Positions 1 to 8,677 are shown, numbered from the stretch's first letter. The stretch: DNA of 18,359 bases from Bacteroidota bacterium (GCA_013288465.1 JABDBT010000048.1:1-18359); one strand, 5' to 3'. Program-made: numbers and translations. The notes: generated by a model not told the origin, from the letters alone.

Positions 1-3000
1 TTCCGCGCAGCAATAAGGCGTAACAGGCCGCAGCGGTAGCTTTAGTGGTTTTCCAGTTATTGGTTTGTTTATCGCGCAGCAGCCATATCTTCATTTCATC
101 AACGGCTTTAATGTTCCCTGCTTCGGTAAACAACTCTATCAGTAAACACTGTGTTTCTACCGGCGACTGGTACCAAAAATACCCTAACTGGTTTTTGCCC
201 CAATACATGCCCATTTCATCACTTTGCTGCGCGGTTTCTAACAATGAACGTTCTATCATTTTGGCAACATCAGCCCGGTTATTACGCCGAAGGGTTAAAG
301 CTATCATGCCTTGTTCATAAATACCGCGCAGTTTCCAGCCTGCAACCGCCCGTTTCATATAATCATCAAACACGGGTTTTAAAGCATCTCCAACCGGCCT
401 CTTAGCGTAATAACTCCGCACAAACCAACCATGTATCTCTATCTCGCTTAAATAATCCGGGCCTAATTTTATGTTTAGTTTTTTGTAGTGATTATAGTCG
501 TCCATCAATGCATTGTCCATGTAGTTCAAACCATTATTGGCTACAGTTCTAAGCTGTGCAGTATCGGTAGCCACAATATTTAAATGGTAAAGCTGGCCAA
601 TGCCTTCTAAAATATGCTGGGTGATGTACCGGTCTGATTTATCGCCGCCAAACCACGGGAAACCACCGTCGCCCAGTTGCTTTTTCTGTAGTTTATCTAA
701 ATTCAGATCGAGCTCATTGCTCATTTTGTTGAGGTCGAACAGCAGGGCAATGCGCTTTTTCTGTTCGCTTTCATTGGTGGCATCCTGTAACCAGGGCGTT
801 TCTTCAATTAAAATTGCTTTTAGTTCCTGGTTCTTTTCCAAATTGGATAATAGCTCGGCGCTGTTCGTATTTTTCCAGTTATCAAAAACCTTTTTAATGC
901 CCGGCATGGTATTCACCAAATTGGTAGCCAAACTATTGGCATAATAACGACTAAACACCTGTTCAGAACATTCATACGGAAACTCCATCATATACGGCAG
1001 CGCCTGCACGGCGTACCATGCCGGGTTTTGGGTATATTCGAGCGTTAAGGTTTTGTTTTGCAGGGTTGTGCTATGTTCGTTTACCAGTTTATCAAAAGTA
1101 AAGGCGCGGGTTTGCCCCGGGCGTATCATCATAGGCATACTTTCGGTAACCAGCATCCGGTTTGGCAATACGGGTATGGTATTTTCTTCCCCGTCGCTAA
1201 AAGTACCCGCATCGGCGGTAAGGCGATAGGTTAGCGCGTCTAACCCTTTTGGCACAACCAGTTTAAATGATACCGCCTTGTTGGTACGGGCGGTAATATC
1301 AAAACTTTGCTGCCCTGTTGCCGGGTTAACCAATAATGCTACCGGCTGCATGGTTAAAGCGTTAAACAATTTCAACTCTACTTTGCCCTTTAGCCCGCCG
1401 GTGGTTAAATTAGCCAGCCTTGCCGAAATGGTGAGCGTATCGCCTTCGCGTAAAAAGCGGGGGGTATTGGCGCTGATGCTGAGCTGTTTTTGGGTAACAA
1501 CCGTACTTTCCATATACCCGGTTTTCAAATCGGACGTATGGGCAAACGCCCTGAAATGCCATTTGGTTAACGCTTCGGGTATGGTAAACTCAATGAGTAT
1601 TTGCCCTTTTTCATCAGTTCGCAATTGCGGATAAAAGAAGGCGGTTTCAGCAAAATTGGTGCGTAGCGCAATAGGCCTGTTCCCGGTTAAACCCGCCTGG
1701 TCGCCGTAACCATCAACTATCTGTATTTTGTCAATTATATCTGCAGGGAGATTTGCGATAGCTTTACGCATAAACACACTTTCGTCCCCCACAAAATCCT
1801 TTCCGTTAACGCGTATAATTCCTAAGGAATTCGGGTCGCCTTTTATATCTTTCTGTCCCGGATCAGCAACCTTTAATTCTCTCATTTCAACATATTCAGA
1901 GGCTTTGTAATTTACTGTATCCATTTTATAAGATACAACGCCTGTTAAATCTCTTTTCATTTGAGTACCGTAGCCAATAACCACCTCACCTAATTCATGA
2001 CTGGCTTGTTGCAGCGTAACATTAATAGTTCCAGCTTTAGTGGTGCTGATTTCCTGGCCGAAATAACCAATATAATTAAAAACCAATACTGCTTTTACAG
2101 GTACTTTCAGCTTAAAATACCCATCCGCAGTAGTTGTTGTACCTATAGATGTGTTCTTTATGGTAACACTTACCCCGGCAAGGGCCAAACTATCCTCTTT
2201 AGCAATCACCCTGCCCGATATTTCATACCCACCTTTAACTAATTGGGCAATGGCTTTAGCCTGCGCAACTTTTCGCAGGTAATTGCGGTAGCTATAGTTA
2301 ACACCACCGTAATAATTATAATCAAATAGGTTAAGCTGTTCATAATTATGTTTAATTATACCGTAGTTTCCATAATATTCATATTTTAAGGGCCTCGTAT
2401 TATTTGTACCCACAAAGTTGTTGTTGTTCCAGTCAAAATATCGCTGGTAGTTATTACCGTTATAGTAATTAAGCGCCCAGGTTCGGGCAGGCGTTATATC
2501 ATCAAGCGAGGCATCATATAAACCGGCAACCATTTCGGCAGCTTCGTTTTCGTTACCGGTAACTTGTATTTTCCATTCCTCTTTTTGGCCCGGCAATAAT
2601 TTATCATGAAAAGTTAAAAATTTCATGCCGAGGTTTTTAGAAGGGCGCAGCACATAAACCGGCTGGTAACTGGTGTAAATATGATTATCATACAACATCA
2701 TAAACTGTACAGCTATATTGCCGCCGGCATTTTCGGGCACAGGGATAGTAATACTTTTCTGATCTTCTTTTACAGTTAGCCAGGTAGATGAAATGATTTT
2801 CTCTCCATTATACTGTTCCATCAAAATATGGCACTTTTGATTAATACCCACCAAGAACTCAGCGCTACCGCCCGGTTTTACATGGGTTGAAACCGGTATT
2901 ACCCAATCGTTAAAACTCCCGGCTTTGGCTTTAGGGCCAATTAGTTTGGTATAGCTTGTCAGCGAAGTGGTGTCGCCATTGGCATTTGTGGCGCTCACCA

Positions 3001-5713
3001 CTACTTTATATTCGCCTGATGGTTGTTGTTGTAAAGCATCCAGTTTAAGGGTATCCCTTGTGGTATCGGTTACGTTTAAATTAATATCAGCTACTTTATC
3101 CAGCACTTTATAATAGGCGAGCTTGTCTTCATTGTTCCAGGCATATCCGGCAAATGTTTTTACAAATTGCTGGCTGTCCAATAAGTGCTGATCCGGTTTC
3201 TGCCACAACCTGTTATTAAATAAGTGTTCAGGGTTTTGCAGGGCATACACCTGTACATGCACATTGCCACCTATTTGTTGCCGGTTCAAATTAGTTAAAC
3301 TTACCGGTACCCTAACCTTATTTTTAGTGAATAGTTGTTTAGGCAGACTGGCATTAAGCACTATATTATTTTTACCTACCTGTACCGTAATTTGACTGGA
3401 ATGTGTTTCGCCCGAAGCATCGGTTACATCGGCATTGATGTTATAATTGTAGATGCTGTTAACGGGCTTACCCGCCACTTCTTCCGCCTTCCATTTCACA
3501 ATAAAATCGCCTTTAGTATCGGTTGTTATGGTATCTATTTTTATTTCATCGGGCGCGTTATAATAGTACCTGCGTGGTATAGTAACAGTGCGCGTAATAT
3601 GATAGGCTACCCTGGCCTGCGTTAAACCATAGCCCGAAAAAGCCTTAACATTTCCCTTAACCGTAACCGAATCGCCGGGCTTATAGCTTTCCTTTACCGG
3701 CAAAAAGGTAACATCAAAACTTGGCCGCTTGTATTCTTCAACCCTGAGGTAAGCAGCGCCATTAACGGTAGATAAAATAATTCTGCCATTTAATATATTT
3801 TGAGGGATGATGAATAACCCCGCTGCCGAGCCAAATTCATTGGTATGCAGTTGCAGGGTGCTTACCACCTTATTATTACCATCCTGCAGTTTAACTTCCA
3901 GGTCTTCTCCGGTTAGCAGCCTGCTTTTATCCCGCAGCGCAGCCATTTGTACAGCTTTAAAGTAAATGGTTTGCCCGGGCCGGTAAATTTGCCGGTCGGT
4001 AAATAAAACGGTGTGTTTAACTTCGGGGGTGTTATTAGTATTGAACTGATACTCGTATTTATTTTTATCGGTTAAGGTATCGCTGCCATAAGTCAGCGCT
4101 ACATCAATACGGATATTGTTGACGTGGTAATGATACGAGCCATTTACATCAGTTAGCCCTGTATTGGTTTCGCCTTTGTCATATTCAAAAATATGTACCA
4201 ATACGTTTTTTAAAGGTTCGCCTGTTTTACGGTTCATCACCCTGATCTCATAACCGCCGCCGGGCAAGTCCCTGCTGGTATAAGTTAACTGGCTTACTTT
4301 AAAACTTGCAAAACAGGTTAATACTGTTTTTTGCAATAAACTATCTTTTACTACTAAAATATAGTTGCCCACACCCAATGGGTCTATTTTAAATTCGGCG
4401 TTATGGTTACGATAATCTTCGGTACCGGGCAATTGTAATTGCTGTTGTTGTACCGGATCAAGCTTGTCAATAACCTTATGCATCGAATCGGCAGAGGGTA
4501 TGATATTATTGCCCTGGCAGATTAACCCAAATCGCCGCTCCGTTATGCGGTAAACCTGTATATATGCCGTTTTTATATTGCGATAATTAAGCAGTGCTAA
4601 TAGCGGTTTGCCGGGGGTGTTCTTATCCTCAACAGTCGCCGAAAGCTGGCGCTGCTGAATATTTTTTAATAAAACTTGCGCGTTAACACCGCCAACGCTA
4701 TTAGGGTGAGCAGAAATTGCCTTGTTTAAATAATTTACTGCCATTATTAAATTATCTTTTTGTTGTGCGTACTGTGCTTGCAGCACTAATGCATCGGCGC
4801 TTATAGGGCTTGCCGAAAATTTATTAGCTATATCGTCAAGCGCCTTTAAATACAAGGTATCTTTATTTGGCACTGCTGATTTATTATGCATAAATGCAAG
4901 CCTTCGCAGGTCAAGATCGGCCAGGGCATCCTCGCCCGTTTTTTGTAGATGGAACAACGTAGCTTGCTGCAAATATTTTACGCCCCGGTAATAAAGCGAT
5001 GCGGTATCGGTAGTATTAACGGGCAGGTTAGCAAACGCGTGATTATCACCAAAAAACGCCGGGTCATCCAATTTGAACGGAAGGCGCGGCTGCGGCAGGT
5101 TAGGGTCTTCGGTTAAATAAAAATCAAGGGCGCGGTTAACCAACAGGTCATATAAAGTAGGGCGCAGATAACGGGTATTTTTATCGCCGGTAAGCACGCC
5201 GTCTAATACCCCTATTGAGGTAGCCTGTTCGGTTTTTGCATCAGCCAACGAGCTGCGGTATAAGCTGCTTGTTTCGTTAATAATGGTTTTAAGGTCCCAG
5301 TTGGTAAAGTCGGTTCCGGGTTTGGTTAATTGTGTGCGTTGAAAATACTTATACCTGTTTTGTTGAAAATATTTCCAGTACATATCAGCCAAAACCGACT
5401 GCAATACAGGTTTCACCGGGAATGTCGCCCCATCTATATCGGTTTTAAGCCGGTTTATAATAGCCACCAGCGCATTTTCTTCAAGGTATGATTGAAACGT
5501 CATGCGGTAAATGGCGGCTTTAATTTGCTGCGGGGCATTATTGGTTTTACGGGCCAGCGCGTCTAACTCATCAACCTGGGCTAATGCTGATTTTGGCAAC
5601 CCTATACTCGCGAACGAATCGATTTTTAACGATATAGATTCAAAGCTTTGGGCGTATAAACGGCCATTGCCCGCTATAAATAATAACAGGAATACTATTT
5701 TTCTAATGGTCAT
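1..5713 (-). CDS. Alpha-2-macroglobulin family protein (3' end cut) with embedded SusC-type N-terminal domain
   Basis: Reading the minus strand from the ATG at 5713 gives 1904 uninterrupted codons to the window edge, so the C-terminus is missing. Residues 1-21 form a Sec signal peptide (cleavage likely before Gln22; no lipobox Cys). Residues from about 25 to 380 are helical and repeat-like. The macroglobulin signature TDRQIYRPGQ is at 572-581. A Tyr/Asn-rich stretch (about 1081-1147) precedes a carboxypeptidase-regulatory-like domain (1161-1240). Next come a SusC-type LGEVVIGYGTQ (1241-1251) and receptor-plug-like motifs VNGKDF (1302-1307) and NLPADII (from 1321). The macroglobulin core resumes near 1355, and the thioester motif CSEQ has its Cys at 1582 (positions 959-970). 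Family knowledge: such proteins trap attacking proteases by covalent capture after bait cleavage, in the periplasm or on the outer membrane. The macroglobulin assignment is firm; the role of the receptor-like insert is unknown. Many relatives are lipoproteins, but this one appears not to be. Confidence 0.93.
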   Translation of the reverse strand, partial: MTIRKIVFLLLFIAGNGRLYAQSFESISLKIDSFASIGLPKSALAQVDELDALARKTNNAPQQIKAAIYRMTFQSYLEENALVAIINRLKTDIDGATFPVKPVLQSVLADMYWKYFQQNRYKYFQRTQLTKPGTDFTNWDLKTIINETSSLYRSSLADAKTEQATSIGVLDGVLTGDKNTRYLRPTLYDLLVNRALDFYLTEDPNLPQPRLPFKLDDPAFFGDNHAFANLPVNTTDTASLYYRGVKYLQQATLFHLQKTGEDALADLDLRRLAFMHNKSAVPNKDTLYLKALDDIANKFSASPISADALVLQAQYAQQKDNLIMAVNYLNKAISAHPNSVGGVNAQVLLKNIQQRQLSATVEDKNTPGKPLLALLNYRNIKTAYIQVYRITERRFGLICQGNNIIPSADSMHKVIDKLDPVQQQQLQLPGTEDYRNHNAEFKIDPLGVGNYILVVKDSLLQKTVLTCFASFKVSQLTYTSRDLPGGGYEIRVMNRKTGEPLKNVLVHIFEYDKGETNTGLTDVNGSYHYHVNNIRIDVALTYGSDTLTDKNKYEYQFNTNNTPEVKHTVLFTDRQIYRPGQTIYFKAVQMAALRDKSRLLTGEDLEVKLQDGNNKVVSTLQLHTNEFGSAAGLFIIPQNILNGRIILSTVNGAAYLRVEEYKRPSFDVTFLPVKESYKPGDSVTVKGNVKAFSGYGLTQARVAYHITRTVTIPRRYYYNAPDEIKIDTITTDTKGDFIVKWKAEEVAGKPVNSIYNYNINADVTDASGETHSSQITVQVGKNNIVLNASLPKQLFTKNKVRVPVSLTNLNRQQIGGNVHVQVYALQNPEHLFNNRLWQKPDQHLLDSQQFVKTFAGYAWNNEDKLAYYKVLDKVADINLNVTDTTRDTLKLDALQQQPSGEYKVVVSATNANGDTTSLTSYTKLIGPKAKAGSFNDWVIPVSTHVKPGGSAEFLVGINQKCHILMEQYNGEKIISSTWLTVKEDQKSITIPVPENAGGNIAVQFMMLYDNHIYTSYQPVYVLRPSKNLGMKFLTFHDKLLPGQKEEWKIQVTGNENEAAEMVAGLYDASLDDITPARTWALNYYNGNNYQRYFDWNNNNFVGTNNTRPLKYEYYGNYGIIKHNYEQLNLFDYNYYGGVNYSYRNYLRKVAQAKAIAQLVKGGYEISGRVIAKEDSLALAGVSVTIKNTSIGTTTTADGYFKLKVPVKAVLVFNYIGYFGQEISTTKAGTINVTLQQASHELGEVVIGYGTQMKRDLTGVVSYKMDTVNYKASEYVEMRELKVADPGQKDIKGDPNSLGIIRVNGKDFVGDESVFMRKAIANLPADIIDKIQIVDGYGDQAGLTGNRPIALRTNFAETAFFYPQLRTDEKGQILIEFTIPEALTKWHFRAFAHTSDLKTGYMESTVVTQKQLSISANTPRFLREGDTLTISARLANLTTGGLKGKVELKLFNALTMQPVALLVNPATGQQSFDITARTNKAVSFKLVVPKGLDALTYRLTADAGTFSDGEENTIPVLPNRMLVTESMPMMIRPGQTRAFTFDKLVNEHSTTLQNKTLTLEYTQNPAWYAVQALPYMMEFPYECSEQVFSRYYANSLATNLVNTMPGIKKVFDNWKNTNSAELLSNLEKNQELKAILIEETPWLQDATNESEQKKRIALLFDLNKMSNELDLNLDKLQKKQLGDGGFPWFGGDKSDRYITQHILEGIGQLYHLNIVATDTAQLRTVANNGLNYMDNALMDDYNHYKKLNIKLGPDYLSEIEIHGWFVRSYYAKRPVGDALKPVFDDYMKRAVAGWKLRGIYEQGMIALTLRRNNRADVAKMIERSLLETAQQSDEMGMYWGKNQLGYFWYQSPVETQCLLIELFTEAGNIKAVDEMKIWLLRDKQTNNWKTTKATAAACYALLLRG
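1652..2233 (-). other. Embedded carboxypeptidase-regulatory-like plus TonB-receptor plug-like segment
   Basis: This covers codons 1161-1354 of the macroglobulin gene. The first part reads like the N-terminal extension of Bacteroidota SusC-type receptors: GRVIAKEDS, then GVSVTIKNTSIGT, then a DGYFKLKVP strand. It is followed by the receptor hallmark LGEVVIGYGTQ. The second part has VNGKDF and NLPADII...YGDQAGLTG, as in plug domains of OMP_b-brl-type TonB receptors. No beta-barrel follows. The reading frame is continuous with the macroglobulin sequence on both sides, so this is a domain within one protein, not a separate or broken gene. It lies just before the strand FYPQLRTDEKGQ that opens the conserved macroglobulin core, where a bait region is expected. 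Confidence 0.75.
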
Positions 5714-5947
5714 GGCATATTCGGTTTAGGGTGCATCAATTTAGTAATTAATGTTTGCATTTAATTGATAATGTAATTTACATCTAATTGCCGCTTACCT
5801 TTTGTAACCTGTTTGATAGTAACGTTGTTTTTACTTTTAGACATACAAATGCGAAGCAATTATCCTAATGATGCAGTACCTGGCGGTATTCCATAAACGA
5901 TTTATTAATTTATTTTGATGTGCGGGGTAACATGTATTAAAATATGC
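5714..5947. other. Gene-free upstream region of the macroglobulin gene
   Basis: AT-rich spacer with no credible reading frame on either strand. Apart from the palindrome at 5771-5783, nothing specific was found. It presumably holds the promoter of the macroglobulin gene, but no clear Bacteroidota -7 box is visible. A loose TAAATTG lies close to the start codon on the minus strand. Confidence 0.5.
5771..5783. promoter_or_regulatory. 13-bp perfect palindrome upstream of the macroglobulin gene
   Basis: ATGTAATTTACAT is a perfect inverted repeat around a central T, 58 bp upstream of the macroglobulin ATG. Its position fits an operator, but the sequence does not match a regulator I can name, and AT-rich palindromes also arise by chance. 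No clean TAnnTTTG promoter element was found on the minus strand between this site and the start codon. Confidence 0.3.
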
Positions 5948-6121
5948 CCTACCCTCTTTACACGAAGTGTAGAGAGCGTGGTCGAGCGATTTAGCGATGA
6001 CCGGGTGAGTCCTGACTGAGCGATATTACCGCCAGTGCATGTCGGCGATAACTCACCCCGCCGACGCTTCGCTGGGCGACCCTCTCTTCGCTTCGCGAAA
6101 AGAGGGCTGGGGACAGCTTCT
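5948..6121. repeat. Composite palindromic element, likely dispersed intergenic repeat
   Basis: About 170 bp between the macroglobulin gene and the VOC gene, higher in GC than its flanks and full of inverted repeats. Hairpin A is 5954-5963 with 5967-5976 (10 pairs, one of them G-T, loop gaa). An outer arm pair is 6003-6010 (gggtgagt) with 6051-6058 (actcaccc). Hairpin B is 6080-6090 with 6096-6106 (ten of eleven pairs, loop of five). No transposase frame, target duplication or conserved protein is present. The layout resembles the REP/MITE-like intergenic elements common in Sphingobacteriaceae; that identity is inferred. Hairpin B lies downstream of the VOC stop codon and could also end its transcript. 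Short open frames here are a by-product of the GC-rich repeat. Confidence 0.6.
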
Positions 6122-6140
6122 AAGAAAATCTATACCTCTT

Positions 6141-6554
6141 TTACTTCACATAACTCAGCATCCACTGAATGCCGAATTTATCATTCACCATACCAAAAAA
6201 AGCGCCCCAAAACTGGTGAGCTAATGGCATGGTTACCGTGCCGCCTTCGGCCAATCCATTAAACAGGTTTGTAGTTTCTTCTTCGCTACTGGTATCCAGT
6301 GTTACCATAAAGTTATTGCCCTGGTTAAGCACCATCCGGCCGGTTGGGGCATCCATACCCATTAACACAGCGCTGCCGATAGGGAAGGCCAGGTGCAGGA
6401 TCTTTTCGCCTTCTTCGGCCGACATTGACGGAGCGCCGGCCATATCTTTCATACGCTGAACGTGGGCAAACTCGCCGCCAAATACCGATTTATAGAAATT
6501 AAAGGCTGCTTCTGTTTGGCCGTCAAATAATAGGGTTATGTTTATCGCTTTCAT
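6141..6554 (-). CDS. VOC family (PhnB/glyoxalase-like) protein
   Basis: The 137-residue protein matches the compact PhnB-like branch of the vicinal oxygen chelate superfamily, which usually runs to about 135-160 residues. Visible signatures are the opening beta strand, then EAAFNFYKSVFGGEF (15-29), HLAFPIG (54-60), a second-repeat start NFMVTLDTSSEE (81-92), and the closing WGAFFGMVNDKFGIQWML (116-133). Family members are small cytoplasmic proteins with paired beta-alpha-beta-beta-beta modules. Some bind metals and act on small molecules or antibiotics, but most PhnB-like members have no proven reaction, so I assign no substrate. The ATG at 6554 lies 19 bp downstream of a -7-type element. The gene follows the GH2 gene on the same strand, but a hairpin terminator and its own promoter candidate suggest separate transcription. 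Confidence 0.88.
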   Translation of the reverse strand: MKAINITLLFDGQTEAAFNFYKSVFGGEFAHVQRMKDMAGAPSMSAEEGEKILHLAFPIGSAVLMGMDAPTGRMVLNQGNNFMVTLDTSSEEETTNLFNGLAEGGTVTMPLAHQFWGAFFGMVNDKFGIQWMLSYVK

Positions 6555-6573
6555 AAGTTTGGTTTAATTAAAA

Positions 6574-6581
6574 CAAATATA
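6574..6581 (-). promoter_or_regulatory. Candidate -7 promoter element of the VOC gene
   Basis: The minus strand reads TATATTTG, an exact match to the Bacteroidota sigma-ABfr -7 consensus TAnnTTTG, ending 19 bp before the VOC start codon. I see no convincing -33 TTG at the usual spacing, so only the -7 half is supported. Confidence 0.45.
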
Positions 6582-6598
6582 CTTATGCAAATCAAAAG

Positions 6599-6628
6599 GC
6601 GGAAACATTTAGCGGGCTACATTTCCGC
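6599..6628 (-). terminator. Hairpin terminator candidate after the GH2 gene
   Basis: A 7-bp perfect stem (6599-6605 with 6622-6628) encloses a second 4-bp stem (6610-6613 with 6616-6619). It starts directly after the GH2 stop codon at 6629-6631. Read on the minus strand, the base of the stem is followed by CCTTTTG, a short T tract. The placement between the GH2 stop and the VOC promoter candidate supports a terminator, though the T run is weak. Confidence 0.5.
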
Positions 6629-8677
6629 TTACTTATCTTTCAAATACCAGCTAATGCTATCAGTCACAAGTTTACCGTTACTATATCCTTCGGCCTTTAA
6701 TTGGTTAGTGCCTTTATTAAGGTGTATTTGTTTAAATATAAGATCGCTTGGGGTGGTGCCGGTTTCGGGTTGGGCAACTTTGCTCCCGTTAACATATAGC
6801 GTAACCTTTTCCAGGTTTGAGAAAACCTTAACTGTGGTAATTGCTTCAACCCTATCCGAGTCCCTTCTACCTGCTATGTAAAGTACAGGGTCGTGGCTCC
6901 AGTTGGCTTTATACCAGTAAAAGGCATCTTTCTTAATTTTCCGGTCATAAGTTACCAGGCCTTTCATATTACGCGCCGGCACCCCGCCGCCATGAGCAGT
7001 GGGTACAGTAAAATCGAACATATTCCAAACGTAGGAAGCTACCAGGTACGGGTGTTTGGCAATAATGCCCCATTGTATTTCGTGAAATTTGGTTTGATAA
7101 GTTTCGGGCCAAAACTGACCGCCGGGGTCACCTGTTTCTCCAACGTTTTCCTGCTGCTGGTTAACGTTGGCTTCTGTACCATACTCTGAAAGCACGACCT
7201 TATAATCGGGGTAGTTTTTCTCCAGGCCCGATACCCAGTCTTCCAGATCGGGTATTTTACCTTCGTACCAGCCATAATACCTGTTTATACCCTGTATATC
7301 CGCAGCAAGATTTGATGGGCGGTTAATTTCCCCATAACCGCTTACACTGGCGGTAAACCTGCCCGGGTCTTCCGTTTTGGCAATATCATTCAATTGCCGG
7401 GTTAAAACAGGCACAAAACCATCGGGCGAATTTGAATAAACTTCGTTATGTAAACCCCAGTTATAAATGGACGGATGATTATAGTTTTGCCTGATAAGTT
7501 CGGTAAGCTGTTGTTTGGCATTATCGCCTTCATGGGTGGTAACGGCATTTACAAATGGTATTTCGGCCCATATCACAAACCCCAGGCTATCGCATTTTGA
7601 ATAAATATATTCGGCCTGCTGGTAATGCGCGAAGCGGATAGAGGTTGCGCCTATTTCATAGATCATATCCAGGTCAGACTCATGCTGCTTATTACTTAAC
7701 GCACTGCCATAGTCCTGCCATTCCTGGTGGCGGCAAACACCGTATAGGCGATAAGGCTGCCCGTTTAAATAAAACCCTTTGCCCGCTACAATGTTAAAAT
7801 ACCGCAGGCCCAGCGGCTGTGTAACTGCATCTGTTTCTTTGCCATCATGGATAATGGAAGTTGTAAGCGAATATAAATAAGGATCTTTACGGCCACCCCA
7901 TAAATGCGGGTTCGGTATTTGCAGTTGCTCATCAATGATGTTTATTCCTTGCGGCTTTAATTCGACAGGCTGCTGGGTTTTCTTTACAATTTTTCCTTCC
8001 CTGTCGCTTATTACTGTTTGTACAATTACCTGTTCTATCCGCCCTTCTTTGTTTTCTATTTTAGCGGTTACCTTAATATCGGCGTTTTTATTAGTTGTGT
8101 TTTGTTTTATATAAATACCGGGTGAGGCATAATCGGTAGTGGTGATATTGATCTTATCGGTAATGATCAGTTCGGCCGGGCGATAGATACCGCCAAATAC
8201 GCCAAATAGTTTATTGTTGGTTGGGATAATATCGGGCCGTTCTTCATTATTCACTTTAACCAAAATGGTGTTGGTGGTATCATACTTTAACGAGTTACTG
8301 ATCTCAAAACAAAAAGCCGAATAGGCACCCCTATGCTCCCCTATCAGTTTATTGTTAACATACAGATCGGCCACAGTACCCACCCCTTCAAAACGGATAA
8401 ATATCCGTTTGTTTTTCCATTCGGCTTTTGCAAAAAGGTCTTTTTTATAAAACGCGTCGCCGGTATAAAAGCCCTTCCCGCTTTGCATATCGGTATTATT
8501 CCAGGTATGGGGGATGCTGATATTTTCCCATTCGCCGGTAGCAATAGCAATATTGGTAGCATAAGATGCTTTCTTAAACTTCCAGTCCCGGTTAAATGCG
8601 ATTACCTGGCGGGATTGGGCCTTAACCCCTGAAATTAATAGCAACGTAAATAGCAGTGCAATAAAAAAGCTTTTCAT
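6629..8677 (-). CDS. GH2 family glycosidase, beta-galactosidase-like
   Basis: An exported retaining glycosidase of family GH2, probably a periplasmic beta-galactosidase. I start it at 8677 because that Met opens a clean Sec signal peptide (MKSFFIALLFTLLLISGVKA, cleaved before Gln21). The longer frame from 8725 adds 16 residues that spoil it. The product is then 682 residues. The order is the jelly-roll sugar-binding domain (IPHTWN near 55-60), an Ig-like domain, the TIM barrel from about 300, and a C-terminal Ig-like/DUF4982-type domain. The acid/base Glu is Glu412 in NWGLHNEV, and the nucleophile Glu is Glu498 in VVLSEYGTEA. It is shorter than LacZ-type enzymes but typical of Bacteroidota polysaccharide-locus GH2 enzymes. 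Family GH2 also includes beta-glucuronidases, mannosidases and arabinosidases, so the sugar is not certain. It lies 79 bp behind the fucosidase and is probably co-transcribed with it. Confidence 0.9.
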   Translation of the reverse strand: MKSFFIALLFTLLLISGVKAQSRQVIAFNRDWKFKKASYATNIAIATGEWENISIPHTWNNTDMQSGKGFYTGDAFYKKDLFAKAEWKNKRIFIRFEGVGTVADLYVNNKLIGEHRGAYSAFCFEISNSLKYDTTNTILVKVNNEERPDIIPTNNKLFGVFGGIYRPAELIITDKINITTTDYASPGIYIKQNTTNKNADIKVTAKIENKEGRIEQVIVQTVISDREGKIVKKTQQPVELKPQGINIIDEQLQIPNPHLWGGRKDPYLYSLTTSIIHDGKETDAVTQPLGLRYFNIVAGKGFYLNGQPYRLYGVCRHQEWQDYGSALSNKQHESDLDMIYEIGATSIRFAHYQQAEYIYSKCDSLGFVIWAEIPFVNAVTTHEGDNAKQQLTELIRQNYNHPSIYNWGLHNEVYSNSPDGFVPVLTRQLNDIAKTEDPGRFTASVSGYGEINRPSNLAADIQGINRYYGWYEGKIPDLEDWVSGLEKNYPDYKVVLSEYGTEANVNQQQENVGETGDPGGQFWPETYQTKFHEIQWGIIAKHPYLVASYVWNMFDFTVPTAHGGGVPARNMKGLVTYDRKIKKDAFYWYKANWSHDPVLYIAGRRDSDRVEAITTVKVFSNLEKVTLYVNGSKVAQPETGTTPSDLIFKQIHLNKGTNQLKAEGYSNGKLVTDSISWYLKDK

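Noticed and set aside
1652..2233. A separate or degraded TonB-dependent receptor gene inserted in the macroglobulin gene
   Set aside because: The frame is continuous on both sides, with no stop, frameshift or insertion-sequence scar, and no beta-barrel sequence is present, so it reads as a domain of one protein.
45..3625. Several plus-strand open frames of 60-118 codons
   Set aside because: All lie antisense to the continuous macroglobulin gene and encode no recognisable protein.
6035..6262. Plus-strand open frames across the repeat element and the VOC gene
   Set aside because: They run through hairpin sequence and antisense to a well-supported gene, and their translations show no family features.
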